Below are positions 28,576 through 38,700 of a stretch of 64,000 bases of DNA, piece after piece. Below the pieces are notes generated by a model that was not told the DNA's origin, ran no database searches, and worked only from the letters and a program-made list of their open reading frames with translations. A program made the translations under genes and the position numbers. Where the stretch lies: contig NZ_CP013382.1 of NCBI RefSeq assembly GCF_001513745.1, positions 2,108,001 through 2,172,000 of the forward strand, written 5' to 3'. This DNA comes from Burkholderia humptydooensis. Its GTDB lineage: Bacteria; Pseudomonadota; Gammaproteobacteria; Burkholderiales; Burkholderiaceae. How positions within the stretch are numbered: position 1 is the first letter of the stretch; each line of letters starts with the position of its first letter.

Positions 28576-28695
28576 ATGAATAGATCAAGATTCACGGACA
28601 GCCAGATCATGGGCGCGCCGAAGCGCGTGGAGTCAGGGCTAGCGCTTCCAGACCTGCGCTGGGGACTGGGCATCAGAAGCATCCAAAATGATTAG
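28576..28695 (+). pseudogene. IS3-family orfA 5' remnant
   Basis: The frame begins MNRSRFTDSQIMGAPKRVES and continues GLALPDLRWGLGIRS before running into unrelated sequence and a stop. This matches the N-terminus of IS407-type OrfA proteins (MKkSRFTdsQImaiLKqaEaG..VpeLcReHGiS). Substitutions and the missing second half show decay. The flanks 28466-28575 and 28696-28800 show nothing else. Confidence 0.6.
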
Positions 28696-28800
28696 TTGTC
28701 CACTACAGATAGGTCAGCACCTCGCGACGGCCGTCCGCAACGCGACGCCCGCGTGAGGCATGATCGGGAATCGGGCTACCCGGATCTCACTGGCTGGCAA

Positions 28801-29817
28801 TCATGCAGGCGATGATTCGTGAACCTCGTAGATGTACCGTCTCGCGTGGTCCCAACATGCAGCTTCACGGATCTTGCCGCTCTCGTACAGCTCGTTAAAG
28901 CCGCCGTAGGCGTCGGCCTGCAGGATGCCCGCGAATCCGGCGAGATGGGTCTGGGGATGGATGCCTTTACGGTCGGGCGAGTAGGCAAACCACACCGCAG
29001 CCGGTTCCGTCGAGCCCGAACGGCTGTCGTCGCGCATGTACACCCAGAGCCGTCCGGTTTTCGTCTTCTTGTTGCCCGGCGCGAGCACCGGGATCGGCGT
29101 GTCGTCCGTGTGCAGCTTGGACGGTGCCATCGTGTAGCGGCGCAACGCCTCGGTCAGCGCCTCGCACTGGCCGACCCAGCGGCCCATGCTGGCCGGATCG
29201 AGCTTCACGCCGTCGCGCGCGGCAATCTGCGACTGCCGGTACAACGGCGTGTGGTCCGCGTACTTCGAGACGAGGATATCGGCCAGCAGGCTCGGATGGG
29301 CGATGCTGCGCGTGATCGGCAAGCCCAGCATCGGCGACTGCGAGACATGGTGCCCGCACGGACAGACTGTCTTGCGCCGGATCGTGCGAATCACCTTGAA
29401 CACCGCCGCGACCCGGGCGAGTTGCTCGGACACGTCTTCTCCGAGTGGCTGCATGGCGCTGCCGCACTTTGGGCAGGTCGCATCAGCGTCCAGCACACGT
29501 TCTTCGCGTGACAGATGCGGCGGCAGCGCCTCTTTCGGCGACGCGTCGCTGACCGGCGTGCGCGCGCTCGATTGGCGGGCGCGTCGCACATCAGCGACGC
29601 CACGCCCACCCGTCACATCATCGAGCTGCGTCTCGAGTCGCGCAGCCTCTCGATCCAACTGTTCGGACTTGCGTCCGAATTGCATGCGCTTGAGCTTGTC
29701 GATTTGCACCTTGAGGTGCTCAATCTCAAGGTCGCGTTCGGCAAGTTGCGCACGGGCCTCGCTCAGCAAGGCCCGCAGCGTTTCAACATCATCAGGAAGT
29801 TCCGCGCCGTTCGACAT
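28801..29817 (-). pseudogene. tnpC: Truncated IS66 transposase TnpC
   Basis: 338 residues. It has an N-terminal leucine-zipper-like coiled coil ([20 protein letters not shown]), [16 protein letters not shown], a zinc-binding motif (CPKCGSAM ... CPCGHH) and the first part of the catalytic domain ([23 protein letters not shown]). The frame stops after [19 protein letters not shown], so the last third including the final catalytic Glu is missing. Inactive as transposase. Confidence 0.8.
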
Positions 29818-29847
29818 GTGGCGCAGTTTACGAGCCTTCCTCGCGGG

Positions 29848-30138
29848 TTACAACATCGACAGTTGTGCCGCCATCAGATGGACCTTGCCGCCGTCGGCCC
29901 GTGGCCAGACGAAGCGGCCACGCTCAAGCCGCTTCGCGAGAAGCCAGAGCCCGTCCTCGCTCGCCCACAGAACCTTCACGAGATCGCCGCGACGACCGCG
30001 GAAGATGAACACGTTGCCGCCCAGCGGATTCTCGTCGAGCGCCGTCTGCACCTTCGCCGCCAGCCCCTGGAACCCGCAGCGCATGTCGGTGACGCCCGCC
30101 ACCAGCCAGACGCGTGTACCCGTGGGCAGAGAGATCAC
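29848..30138 (-). CDS. tnpB: IS66 accessory protein TnpB (C-terminally short)
   Basis: 96 residues from a GTG overlapping the tnpA stop. It has the family signature TRVWLVAGVTDMRCGFQGLA, then RRGDLVKVLWASEDGLWLLA. The product stops at AAQLSML, where other TnpB proteins usually continue for about 15-20 residues, so it may be slightly truncated. In IS66 elements TnpB is needed with TnpA and TnpC for transposition. Confidence 0.8.
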   Translation of the reverse strand: MISLPTGTRVWLVAGVTDMRCGFQGLAAKVQTALDENPLGGNVFIFRGRRGDLVKVLWASEDGLWLLAKRLERGRFVWPRADGGKVHLMAAQLSML

Positions 30139-30539
30139 GATCGCAAGCTCCCCAGTACGGTCCGCAGCGTCTCGGCGTCAACAACGCCGTCGACCTTGAC
30201 GACTACGCCGCCGATCCGAATCTCGATCGTCCCGGTTCGCGGAGTCGGATGGCCGACGCCGGGTGCGTCCGGTGGCATCGCTACCCGTGCCGGCGGCGTC
30301 TCATGAACCACCGACACCGGAATCAGGGATGTCGTTTCGGCCTGCAATTGCGCGCGATACCGACTATGCCAGGTGAACAGCATGTTTGCGTTGATGTCAT
30401 TCCCCCGCGCCAGCTTTGCGACCGACACACCGGGCTCACAGGCCGCGGCCGCCAGTCGGCGCCGAAACTCAGGATCATGGTTCGGGCGTCCCTTGCGGCT
30501 ACCCGGCTTGGCTTCCGCCTCTGTCACCGTGATGTCCAT
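30135..30539 (-). CDS. tnpA: IS66 accessory protein TnpA (HTH)
   Basis: 134 residues from the ATG at 30539 (MDITVTEAEAK). The open frame extends much further upstream, but that part is unrelated IS5 sequence. It contains a helix-turn-helix-like segment (DPEFRRRLAAAACEPGVSVA, KLARGNDINANMLFTWHSRY), a variable linker and a C-terminal GTIEIRIGGVVVKVDG block typical of IS66 Orf1. The ~300 bp upstream (30540-30838) show no gene I can recognise. Confidence 0.75.
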   Translation of the reverse strand: MDITVTEAEAKPGSRKGRPNHDPEFRRRLAAAACEPGVSVAKLARGNDINANMLFTWHSRYRAQLQAETTSLIPVSVVHETPPARVAMPPDAPGVGHPTPRTGTIEIRIGGVVVKVDGVVDAETLRTVLGSLRS

Positions 30540-30839
30540 CAATCGTGGACGAAATGTTTGTGTCTGATTGCGCCGCGCCGTGGGCCGGATATACCCCTCG
30601 CCGCACTGGCACAGCCATAACGCGCGCTGCGGAACCAGCCGCGCGCGGCTGCCCGACCCGGCTGCGGCCGCAACGCGCGGTCGGTGGGCTTTTCTCTTGT
30701 GACCGTGGTGGCAGGCGCTATCGTCTTTCGAGCGCGCACGGGGAGCCGCTGAACGCCGCGGAGGCAGGCGGTATGTGAGACTCCCAAACATTCGCCCAGT
30801 GGAGCCACGGCTCTCGGAACGCTCATCCCGGCCGACCTT

Positions 30840-31393
30840 CGTATAGCCCTGGTCGGCAAATGCGAGTTTCACCGTCTGGCCAGTAGCTTGCTGGACCTGC
30901 TGCGCCAGTTGCTGCACCGAGCGCGCTCTTGCTCGTTGGCCGGCGTGATATGTACCACCAACAAATGACCCAACGTGTCGACAGCCATATGCACTTTGCT
31001 ACCGCGTTTGCGTTTGTAGCCGTCATATCCCGCCCGTGGACCGCTCTCACACGTCGATTGCAACGTCCGCCCATCGAGAATCACCGCGCTGGGCTGGCCC
31101 TGATGCCCCGGTGCGACACGAAGGAGCGAGCGCAGGTCGTCGGTCATCGCCTCAAAGCAGCCTGCGTGCAGCCATCGTTGGGTTTGCTGGTACACGGTCT
31201 CCCACGGCGGAAAGTTCGTCGGCAACAGTCGCCACGGCGCACCCGCATGGGCCAACCAGCGCAACGCGTTGTAAAGCTCGCGCAACTCGTACTGCCGTTG
31301 TGGCGCATCTTCCTTCATCAGCGTTAGATACGGCACAACGAAGCTCCATTCTTCGTCCGTTACATCACTCGGATAGGGCCTGCGTTTTTCCAT
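30840..31393 (-). pseudogene. IS5-family transposase, frameshifted and truncated
   Basis: From MEKRRPYPSDVTDEEW at 31393 the frame shows IS5-type features (NALRWLAHAGAPWRLLP, DGRTLQSTCESG, YDGYKRKRGSKVHMAVDTLG, VHITPANEQERA). A single-base frameshift near 30915-30930 moves the match to another frame (QVQQATGQTVKLAFADQGYT). Homology stops near 30840, where the IS66-side sequence begins. The C-terminal catalytic half is absent. Confidence 0.75.
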
Positions 31394-31439
31394 CCTCCTT
31401 CGACAGTTGTGCCGACAAAAAGTGCATAACACGCTCTAA

Positions 31440-32352
31440 GAGACGGTTTCATAAAGACTGCTGGGCTCGCCGCAGGGTATTCCAGCAGATCAGGCAGCAG
31501 CCGAGTTTGAGGAACGCTTCGTGAATGTCGGCGCGACGTTCAAAGCGAATACGTAGACGGCGGAAATGATGCAGCCAAGCATGAGTACGTTCGACGACCC
31601 AACGGACTTTTCCAAGGCCACTACCGTGCGGCTGACCGCGCCGCGCAATGCTGGTGGGGATGTTGCGCTCGTGAAGGATGCGTCGGTATTTGTCGTGGTC
31701 GTAACCACGGTCGGCGTAGACGCGGGCAGGACGGCTCAGAGGCCGTCCACGCACGCCGCCGATCGGCACAATGGCCTCGATCAGCGGAACCAGTTGGGTG
31801 ACGTCGTTACGATTGGCGCCGGTCAGGATTGCCGCGATCGGCGTTCCGTTGGCGTCGGTGGCGATGTGGTGCTTCGACCCGGGTCGAGCTCGATCGGTGG
31901 GGTTCGGGCCAGTTTTTCGCCCGCCCCAACCGCACGAATCGACGATGAGTCGACGACCACACGGGAGAAGTCGATCTTCTCGGCTGCTCGCAGTTTCGCC
32001 AGCAGCACCGCGTGCAGTCAATCCCACACACCGGCTTGCTGCCAATCGCGCAGCCTGCGCCAACAACTTACGCCTGAGCCGCATCCCATTTCGGACGGTA
32101 AGTCGCGCCAACGAATGCCCGTCTTCAGCACAAAAAGGATGCCCGTCAAAGCCGCACGGTCCGCTACCGGCTTGCGACCGGGGTACTTGAAGCGGCGCGG
32201 CTTTGGCGGAGGTAGCAGTGCTTCGATCAGTGCCCACAGTTCGTCATCAATGATTGGCTTACCCATCTCCTTGGCCCGTCTGTCACGACGGCCAAGGTTA
32301 ACAGGATGCTGAAAAAGTTAACAGCCCCTTGGACTCTTTTTGAAACCGTCTC
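31440..32352. mobile_element. IS5-family (IS427-like) element with dead transposase (913 bp)
   Basis: Terminal inverted repeats begin GAGACGGTTTCA at both ends, and the element is flanked by TAA on each side (31437-31439 and 32353-32355). This is consistent with the short TNA target duplications of this group. The ends are intact, so it could be mobilised in trans although its own transposase is broken. Confidence 0.75.
31449..32266 (-). pseudogene. IS427-group transposase with nonsense and frameshift mutations
   Basis: The start is at 32266 (MGKPIIDDELWALIEALLPP). An in-frame TGA follows WQQAGVWD, where relatives continue with a basic residue and LHxxLLAKLR. After a further frame change near GAGEK the frame reads TDRARPGSKHHIATDANGTP, then ADRGYDHDKYR, and finally RWVVERTHAWLHHFRRLRIR (catalytic Glu region) to the end. 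All three DDE blocks can be recognised, but no single frame encodes them. Confidence 0.8.
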
Positions 32353-32355
32353 TAA

Positions 32356-32661
32356 GGCGCTCGGCATCGGCCTCGCCGCTGGAATGACGCATTTTTCGCT
32401 GCTCGGCGGAGTTGATGGTAGACCAGTTGTGATACCAGTGCCTCCCCGCTCGGGATGCTTTCTTCATCACTCGGAATGCGTAACGGCGTTCGATGCCACT
32501 TGGTGTCCAGTACCGGAAGATTATAGTGCCTGTGTTGCTTAGTCTCGAAAGGCATTCTCTTTGTGAAATGATTGATCGAACCCCGATGCGGTCGAAGCGA
32601 TTCGCGCACTTACGTTCGTAGCGGATAAGCCTTGGCGCCAGATCTGCATACCTATGTGGAT
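32356..32661. other. Spacer between the IS cluster and the NRPS operon
   Basis: About 300 bp without a recognisable gene. On the minus strand one frame reads YAFRVMKKASRAGRHWYHNW and STINSAEQRKMRHSSG. This looks protein-like but is not a family I recognise, and it has no proper start. It may be the tail of a gene destroyed by the adjacent IS. No clear terminator for the NRPS operon was found here. Confidence 0.3.
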
Positions 32662-33759
32662 TCAACGCTGCCGCGCCTCCAATCCGCCGCGCGTTGATAA
32701 CGCCGCCCACGCATCCTCACGCATGAAGCGATTCACCGACATTACCGCACCATCACCTCTTACCGTGTGAAACCATCCAACTGGCAAAATGAGCAACTCA
32801 CCGGGGTGTAATTCACACTCGATCGATTTTGCTCGCCTTGCGAGTGGAAACTTCGTCAGATCTGGCCGGAATGGATCAAATCTCGCAATCTGGAACATAT
32901 TGAAGCAGGCGCCTGGATATAGATATTCTGCGTCGTCCGGTCTGTATAGGACGAATCTCTTTGAGCCTATTACTTGGCCAATAAATGCATGTAAGAAATC
33001 ACGATGCAAGCGAGTGCATGCGCGGAAATCCTGGCGCCCCATCCATAATTGCGGCCGCGTAAAACACTTTCGGCTCAGCAACGGGAGCTCGAACATTTCA
33101 TGCATGGGCCCGGGCAATGCGCACCCACCGCTGTAGACGCCGGACGCGTCGCCATCCAAAGTGGCATCGATCAACGCCCCCAAGGTCGATAGGCCCAGCG
33201 TGGCCCCAAGAATATCGGCATCCAGTCCAGCGAGCGGCAGGTGGCCAAACCTTTGCTGAAGTTCGTCGAACGTCGTCCGCCAGCCTGAAGCATTGAGCAT
33301 CGCCGTTAGAATCACCGGCGTCCCTCCATGCAATATCTGCATCAATTGCCTTGCATCGACGGTCGCCATTCGATGCACCTCGGTCTCGGGCAAAGCCAGA
33401 TCTGTCACCTGCAAAGTCAGATCGCGCAAGCGGGTCCGGCCGCTATCCACTTCCGGCTGCGCAGCATGAGCGATGAGAGAAACCAAAGCGCGATTCCCAG
33501 TCACCTTGACGGCATCCTCCAAGGTTGCGTATGGCTGCTCGATCAGCATACGAAATACTGCAGCGGACATTTCGACCACAGCGTCCGGCGCTTCGCATAC
33601 GCCATCAAGAAATCTGATGTTTTCTGAAATATCCGCATAAAACTTCCCATCGGTTTCGTCGGACACGATGAATTGCACGATGCCACCCTGATATCCCGGC
33701 AAAAAATTTCGACTGATATGTCGACAAAGAATTGACTTGATGTTGCAAAATAATTCCAT
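32662..33759 (-). CDS. SCP2-like domain fused to JmjC/cupin_8 Fe(II)/2OG oxygenase
   Basis: 365 residues. Residues ~25-100 resemble an SCP2/sterol-carrier-type fold (GKFYADISENIRFL ... MSAAVFRMLIEQPYATLEDA VKVTGNRAL). From ~115 a JmjC-like cupin follows, with iron ligands visible as H252-R-D254 (TRLHRDFLHAFIGQVIGSKR) and H331 (LPVGWFHTVRGDG). Such enzymes hydroxylate amino acid or peptide side chains, and in NRPS loci they often act on carrier-bound residues. It is the last gene of the operon, 137 bp after the MbtH gene. The 5' end is distinctly AT-richer than the NRPS genes and lacks a clear ribosome binding site, so the start is uncertain and separate acquisition is possible. Confidence 0.75.
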   Translation of the reverse strand: MELFCNIKSILCRHISRNFLPGYQGGIVQFIVSDETDGKFYADISENIRFLDGVCEAPDAVVEMSAAVFRMLIEQPYATLEDAVKVTGNRALVSLIAHAAQPEVDSGRTRLRDLTLQVTDLALPETEVHRMATVDARQLMQILHGGTPVILTAMLNASGWRTTFDELQQRFGHLPLAGLDADILGATLGLSTLGALIDATLDGDASGVYSGGCALPGPMHEMFELPLLSRKCFTRPQLWMGRQDFRACTRLHRDFLHAFIGQVIGSKRFVLYRPDDAEYLYPGACFNMFQIARFDPFRPDLTKFPLARRAKSIECELHPGELLILPVGWFHTVRGDGAVMSVNRFMREDAWAALSTRGGLEARQR

Positions 33760-33896
33760 TTTTTGTTGATTGATTTAACCATATGGAGCGCCGGCCGCGC
33801 AGCCTTTCGCAAGATCAGCATGCGCAGCACAAGCGCTTCAAATTCACCCTATGAGAACGATGGTCAATCGGGATGAACATCGACTCAAATCAAAGC

Positions 33897-34118
33897 TCAC
33901 TTCGATTCGCGCGCGTTTTCCTCAAGCGCGCGCCTCAGGCTCAACGGACGCATGTCTATCCACGTCTTTTCTATGTAATCGAGACACACCGCTTTCTTGC
34001 CACTCACGCCCACTGTTTTCCAGCCGGCCGGCACTTCCTTGTAAACCGGCCAGATCGAATACTGCTCTTCATGATTGACGACGACGTTAAATTCGGTATC
34101 TTCATGATCCCAACTCAT
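33897..34118 (-). CDS. MbtH-like NRPS chaperone
   Basis: 73 residues with the full family signature: [41 protein letters not shown]. MbtH proteins bind adenylation domains and are often needed for their solubility or activity. The several divergent A domains of this operon are likely clients. Its ATG overlaps the stop of the ABC transporter gene (ATGA), so the two are translationally coupled. Confidence 0.95.
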   Translation of the reverse strand: MSWDHEDTEFNVVVNHEEQYSIWPVYKEVPAGWKTVGVSGKKAVCLDYIEKTWIDMRPLSLRRALEENARESK

Positions 34119-35725
34119 TTTTCATTCTCCTTGACAAAGCTAATTTGCATATCTTTCATATGCACGATTGTGTCGGCCACATCGAAATAGTCACTGTCAT
34201 GCGTCACAACGATGACCAGTTTCTTCATCGCCGCCAGTTCGGGCAGGAACCGTCGATAGAACAATTCCCGACGGCTCCTGTCTTGATCCGCAGCCCATTC
34301 ATCGAAAATACAAACCGGCTTATCGTCGGCCAGCAGATTGACCAGCGCCAGCCGCTTTCGCTGCCCCTGGGAAAGGCGCGGAGCCGATTGCCAGCCGCCC
34401 GCCGCAGACAATTTGTCCTCGAGCCCAAGCAGTTGAATCCATTGGCTCAACATCGGGCTTCGTGCCGAAGCGGCCGTCTCAAAGGGCATGACAAAAAAAT
34501 CGCTATGGATCGCGCTGACGCACCGCCGCAGCATCAAGGCCGAATCCAGGCCGAGCGCGACATCGTTCAGCAGCACAGATCCTTCGCTCGCCGCATAAAG
34601 CCCCGATAGCAATTTCGCCAGCGTCGTCTTGCCCGAGCCATTGCCGCCTGTGACGAACACGATTTTTCCGGCGGTCAACTGCAAATCAATCGGGCCGATC
34701 GATACGGGCTGCTCGTCCGCGTCGACGGGATAGCGAAAACGCAGGGCCCGCAGCGCGAGGCTCCGGACTGTGGGTTCAGTCACGTCGGCACGCTCGCTCG
34801 GCAATCGAGGCTGTTCAAACCGGGCGAGGCGCTCAAGGGCAACTTTACCCGCGACGAGGGTCGGCACCATTTCCATCAACGCCATCATGGGGCCGCGCAA
34901 CAGCAGCAACACGAGCGCATACGTCGTCAACGTGCTGGCGTTGCCGAGCGACAACTGGTTCGGCAACACAGCCGCCATGGCAAGAAGCATAAAGAAAACG
35001 AAGTTGTTCCATTGCACCGTCGCCCCCCAGAGGATGCCGCTCGCCCTCTTGCGCGAAGCAAGCCGCAGACTCAACGGCGCGAACGTCGACTCGATGAAGC
35101 GTTGCCGACGACCGGCGCTGAGCCGGAACTCCTTCGCGCCTTCAATGAGCGCGCGATACAGCCCCTGCATCTCGTCCTCGTCGGTCCGCGCTTCGCGAAG
35201 CGTTCGGCCAAGGCGCGCGGACGCGTATCGCGCGACGCTCATCCCGACCAGCAGAACCGCGGCCACCCCCACGAAATGAACGGGCGAAAGCAGCAACAGA
35301 TACCCGAATCCGAATGCCACGAGGCCCGCGCAGACGACGAAAGACGGCAGCGTTCCGAGCGCGGAGGATGCCTTGGCGACGTCCTCCGACAAGATCGCAT
35401 GCATGTGGGACGCCCCGAGCCGCTCGTGCGTCTCGTACGGCAGATGCATGATGCGCGCCACAACCTGGCTTCGCAGATCATGCATGATCCGCGCGCCGAT
35501 ATGGCTCAGCGTAACCTGCGAACACAGGCCGCCCAGCACGGTCACGACAAGCGCCGCGATGAATACGGGCCACGCGAAATGCTGACCGGCGACGCGATCC
35601 GTCAACGCAAAGGCGATCTCGCGAATCGCCACGATGACGGCACACGACGACGCCAGCCCGGCGAACACGCATAGCGCGAGAAACAGCGCCCGTTCACGGC
35701 GCAACAACAGAATCCTGACTGGCAT
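34115..35725 (-). CDS. Cyclic-peptide/siderophore-type ABC exporter (membrane plus ATPase)
   Basis: 536 residues from the ATG at 35725, two bases after the NRPS stop. The open frame extends 22 codons into the NRPS gene but that is out of context. There are about six membrane segments in the first 290 residues (for example [54 protein letters not shown]). The C-terminal ATPase has Walker A GGNGSGKT (360-367), signature [11 protein letters not shown] (451-461), Walker B VCIFDE (471-476) and H-loop His509. This layout is that of the PvdE/SyrD family, which moves nonribosomal peptides across the inner membrane. It is expected to export the product or a precursor of this operon to the periplasm. 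Confidence 0.9.
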   Translation of the reverse strand: MPVRILLLRRERALFLALCVFAGLASSCAVIVAIREIAFALTDRVAGQHFAWPVFIAALVVTVLGGLCSQVTLSHIGARIMHDLRSQVVARIMHLPYETHERLGASHMHAILSEDVAKASSALGTLPSFVVCAGLVAFGFGYLLLLSPVHFVGVAAVLLVGMSVARYASARLGRTLREARTDEDEMQGLYRALIEGAKEFRLSAGRRQRFIESTFAPLSLRLASRKRASGILWGATVQWNNFVFFMLLAMAAVLPNQLSLGNASTLTTYALVLLLLRGPMMALMEMVPTLVAGKVALERLARFEQPRLPSERADVTEPTVRSLALRALRFRYPVDADEQPVSIGPIDLQLTAGKIVFVTGGNGSGKTTLAKLLSGLYAASEGSVLLNDVALGLDSALMLRRCVSAIHSDFFVMPFETAASARSPMLSQWIQLLGLEDKLSAAGGWQSAPRLSQGQRKRLALVNLLADDKPVCIFDEWAADQDRSRRELFYRRFLPELAAMKKLVIVVTHDSDYFDVADTIVHMKDMQISFVKENEK

Positions 35726-35727
35726 GT

Positions 35728-38700
35728 TCAGATCGACTCCGTCACTGGCATCCCATGTGCCGCATCGTGATCGAGGGACGTCATGATCCACGACGCCACC
35801 TCCTGCACCCAGGGCCGGCGCAGCAGCGCGTAGTGATGCGCGTCAAGCGCATGCACGTGCAACAAAGCCGTCCTCGGCCAGCTCGACGACGCGCTGACGT
35901 GCGCCGGACCCGCGCTTTCGAGGAGCGCGATGCAGGGCGTCGTTACCTCATGTCCGCCTGTCGCGCCCACCTGCAGGAGAGCGACGGATGCCTCGCGCAA
36001 TTCGGCCAGGGCTGCACCGTCGATCGCATCGGACAGCAATCCCGCCACCGCGTCGAACGTCTCGCGCGCCGCGTCGGGCTGCCCGGCCCCGCCGCCGACC
36101 GCATCCATTACGCCGAACGCATCGATCAGCAGCGCGGGCGACGACAGCGTCAACCGAGACGCATCGGCCCAGCCCAGCAGATTCGCCGCCAGCATGCCGC
36201 CGAACGACCATCCGCACGGTATCGCGCGTTCGATTCCGGCCTCCGCGAGCGCGGCCGCCATCAGTCGGCACAGCGCGCCCACCGACTGCTCCGCGCCATC
36301 GCGCCACCGTCGCAACAGCGGCAACGTGAGCGCAACCGTGCCAAGCCCGCCTGGCCAGGCCCGCAACTCGTCCATCAACGCCGCATAGCAGGCGCCGTCG
36401 GTCCCAGGCGGCGCGATGAAGATCAGCATCGGCGTGCGACCGTCTCCGGCCTTCCAGACGCTGACCACCGCCGGGTCGGCGGGCGACGCCGGCCGGGACG
36501 GCGGCTGCGCGTCGGGCGCGGCGATCCGCATCGCGAGCCGGGTCGGCGTCGGATAGCGAAAGACGTCGATGACCTGCAATGCCGCGCCGAGCCGTTCATT
36601 GACGAGACCAATTATCCGCACCGCCATCAACGAAGTTCCGCCGTAGTGGAAGAAGCTCTTTTCCATGTCTTCAACGGGGGTGCCCAGCACTTCTTCCCAT
36701 AGCGTCGCGAGCCGGCCCGCCAGCGTACTGAACGCGGTTCGCGGACTGCGGCTGGCCGCCCTGCCGTGATCGGACGCAAGCCGCTCGCGGTCGACCTTGC
36801 CGTTGACCGTCGTCGGCCATGCGTCGATGAAATGAACCGACGCCGGAACCATGTAGTGCGGCAGCCGCGCGCCGAGATAACTCAGCACCTGCGCGTCGTC
36901 GAGCGCGCCCGGCCCAGTGAGTTGGACATAGGCGCGAATCTCCTGCCGGTCGGCGTCCATCAGCGCCAGCGCGGCGCGCACCTCCGGCATCCGCTGGATG
37001 GCGCTTTCGACTTCGCCGAGTTCGATCCGATAACCGCGCAACTTGATCTGCGTATCGGTCCGGCCCAGTATCCATAGCGTCCCCGATGCATCGCGCCTGA
37101 CCCGGTCGCCGGTGCGATAAAGCCGCCCGGACGCCGCGAAGGGATCCGGAATGAATCGCTCCGCAGTCAGCGCAGGGGCGCCGAGGTAGCCATCCGCGAG
37201 ACAACCGCCGCCGATATACAGCTCGCCTTCGACGCCGTCCGGGCAGATCCGCAGATCGTCATCCAGCACGAAATACGCTGCCGCGCCGAATGCGCGCCCA
37301 TAGGGAACCGCGCGCTGCCAGCGCATCGCCCGCGCCGCCTCCGCCCGGCCGATGTCATGGAAGTTCGACCAGATCGCCGCTTCGGTCGCGCCGCCCAGCG
37401 CGTACCAGTGCGCGTTCGGAAAATGCCGGCTGCCGTCGGCCGGCAACGTGACCGGAATCCGGTCGCCGCTCAGCATGACGAGCCGCATCGTCTCGCTGCG
37501 GAATGCGTCTCCCAGCACTTCGCAGCCAGCGAGCGCGAACTGCAGCACGGCCGGCGCGGAATCCCACATCGACACGTTCCAGTGCGTCAGATAGGCGGCC
37601 AGGACGGTCGGGTCGAACAGCATGCCGCGATCGGCCACGCAAACCGTGGCGCCCGCCCCCAGCACGCCGAACACGTCGTAAACGGACAGATCAAACCCTG
37701 GCGACGCGCACCACATCAGCCGGTCGCCGGCGGCGACCTGGAACCGCGTGTTGATCCAGTCGAGCGTGGCGCACGCTGCCGCGTGCCCGATCATCACGCC
37801 CTTCGGCGCGCCGGTGGAGCCGCTCGTGAAGATGACATAGGCGGCGTGCGACGCATCGTGCGCGACGGAGACGGGCAACGGGCGCGCGTCGGCCCAGTCC
37901 CGCGCGGTCACGACTGCCCCGAATTCGCCCGGCGCGGACGGACCCCGTTGCGTCCCGACGTCGTACAGGCAGACATCGCGCATCGACTGCGTCGCTTCCG
38001 GCGACCAGCGCGCGACGATCGCGTGGGTCGACACGAGCCGGGTGATGCGATGCTGCGCAATGATGCCGCGCAGACGCAGCGCCGGCACGTCGCTGTCGAA
38101 TGGCACGAAGCAGCCCGCCGCCTTGCTGACGGCCAGCAGCGCGACGATCAGCGGATAGTCGCGCTCCACGCAGAGCGCGACGCACTCGCCCGGTTGCAGG
38201 CCATCCGCCAGCAAGCGGCGCGCGAGTCGATTCGAATCGGCGTCGAGCGTCGCATAGCTGAATTCGCCCGAGACGGTCTTGACCGCGATCGCATCGGGAT
38301 TCGCCTTCGCGTGGCGTGCGAATCCGTCGGTCAACCGGGCGTCGCGCACGGCCGGCGCGGCCACGGAGGCGCCGACATCGACGCCCGGCAACGCGGCGAG
38401 CGGCACGTCGAGATGCGTCGCCAGACAGCTCAGCAAGCGCCGCAGGTGCGCGCCAAACGCGGCGATGCTTGCCGGTGCGTACAGCGCGGTCTTGTATTCG
38501 AGCGTCACCCACATGCCGTCCGGCGTTTCGTTGCAATGGCAGGTCAGGTCGAACGGCGTCGCGTAACGGCCACCCTGTGACACACGCCAGCGCAGCCCGT
38601 GCGCGTCGTTTGTCGCGAGCGCCTCATCCGTATGCGCGAACGCGAGCTGGAACAACGGGTGATATCCGGGCACGCGCTCGGACTGCCGGTCCGCGACAAT

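Larger units (their letters stand above)
28801..30539. mobile_element. IS66-family remnant carrying tnpA, tnpB and a truncated tnpC
   Basis: Three minus-strand genes lie in the canonical IS66 order. tnpA and tnpB overlap (GTGA) and tnpB is 30 bp before tnpC. The tnpC reading frame ends after 338 codons, whereas family members have about 500 or more, so the left part of the element is lost. No terminal repeats were identified on either side, so the limits given are those of the genes. Confidence 0.75.
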
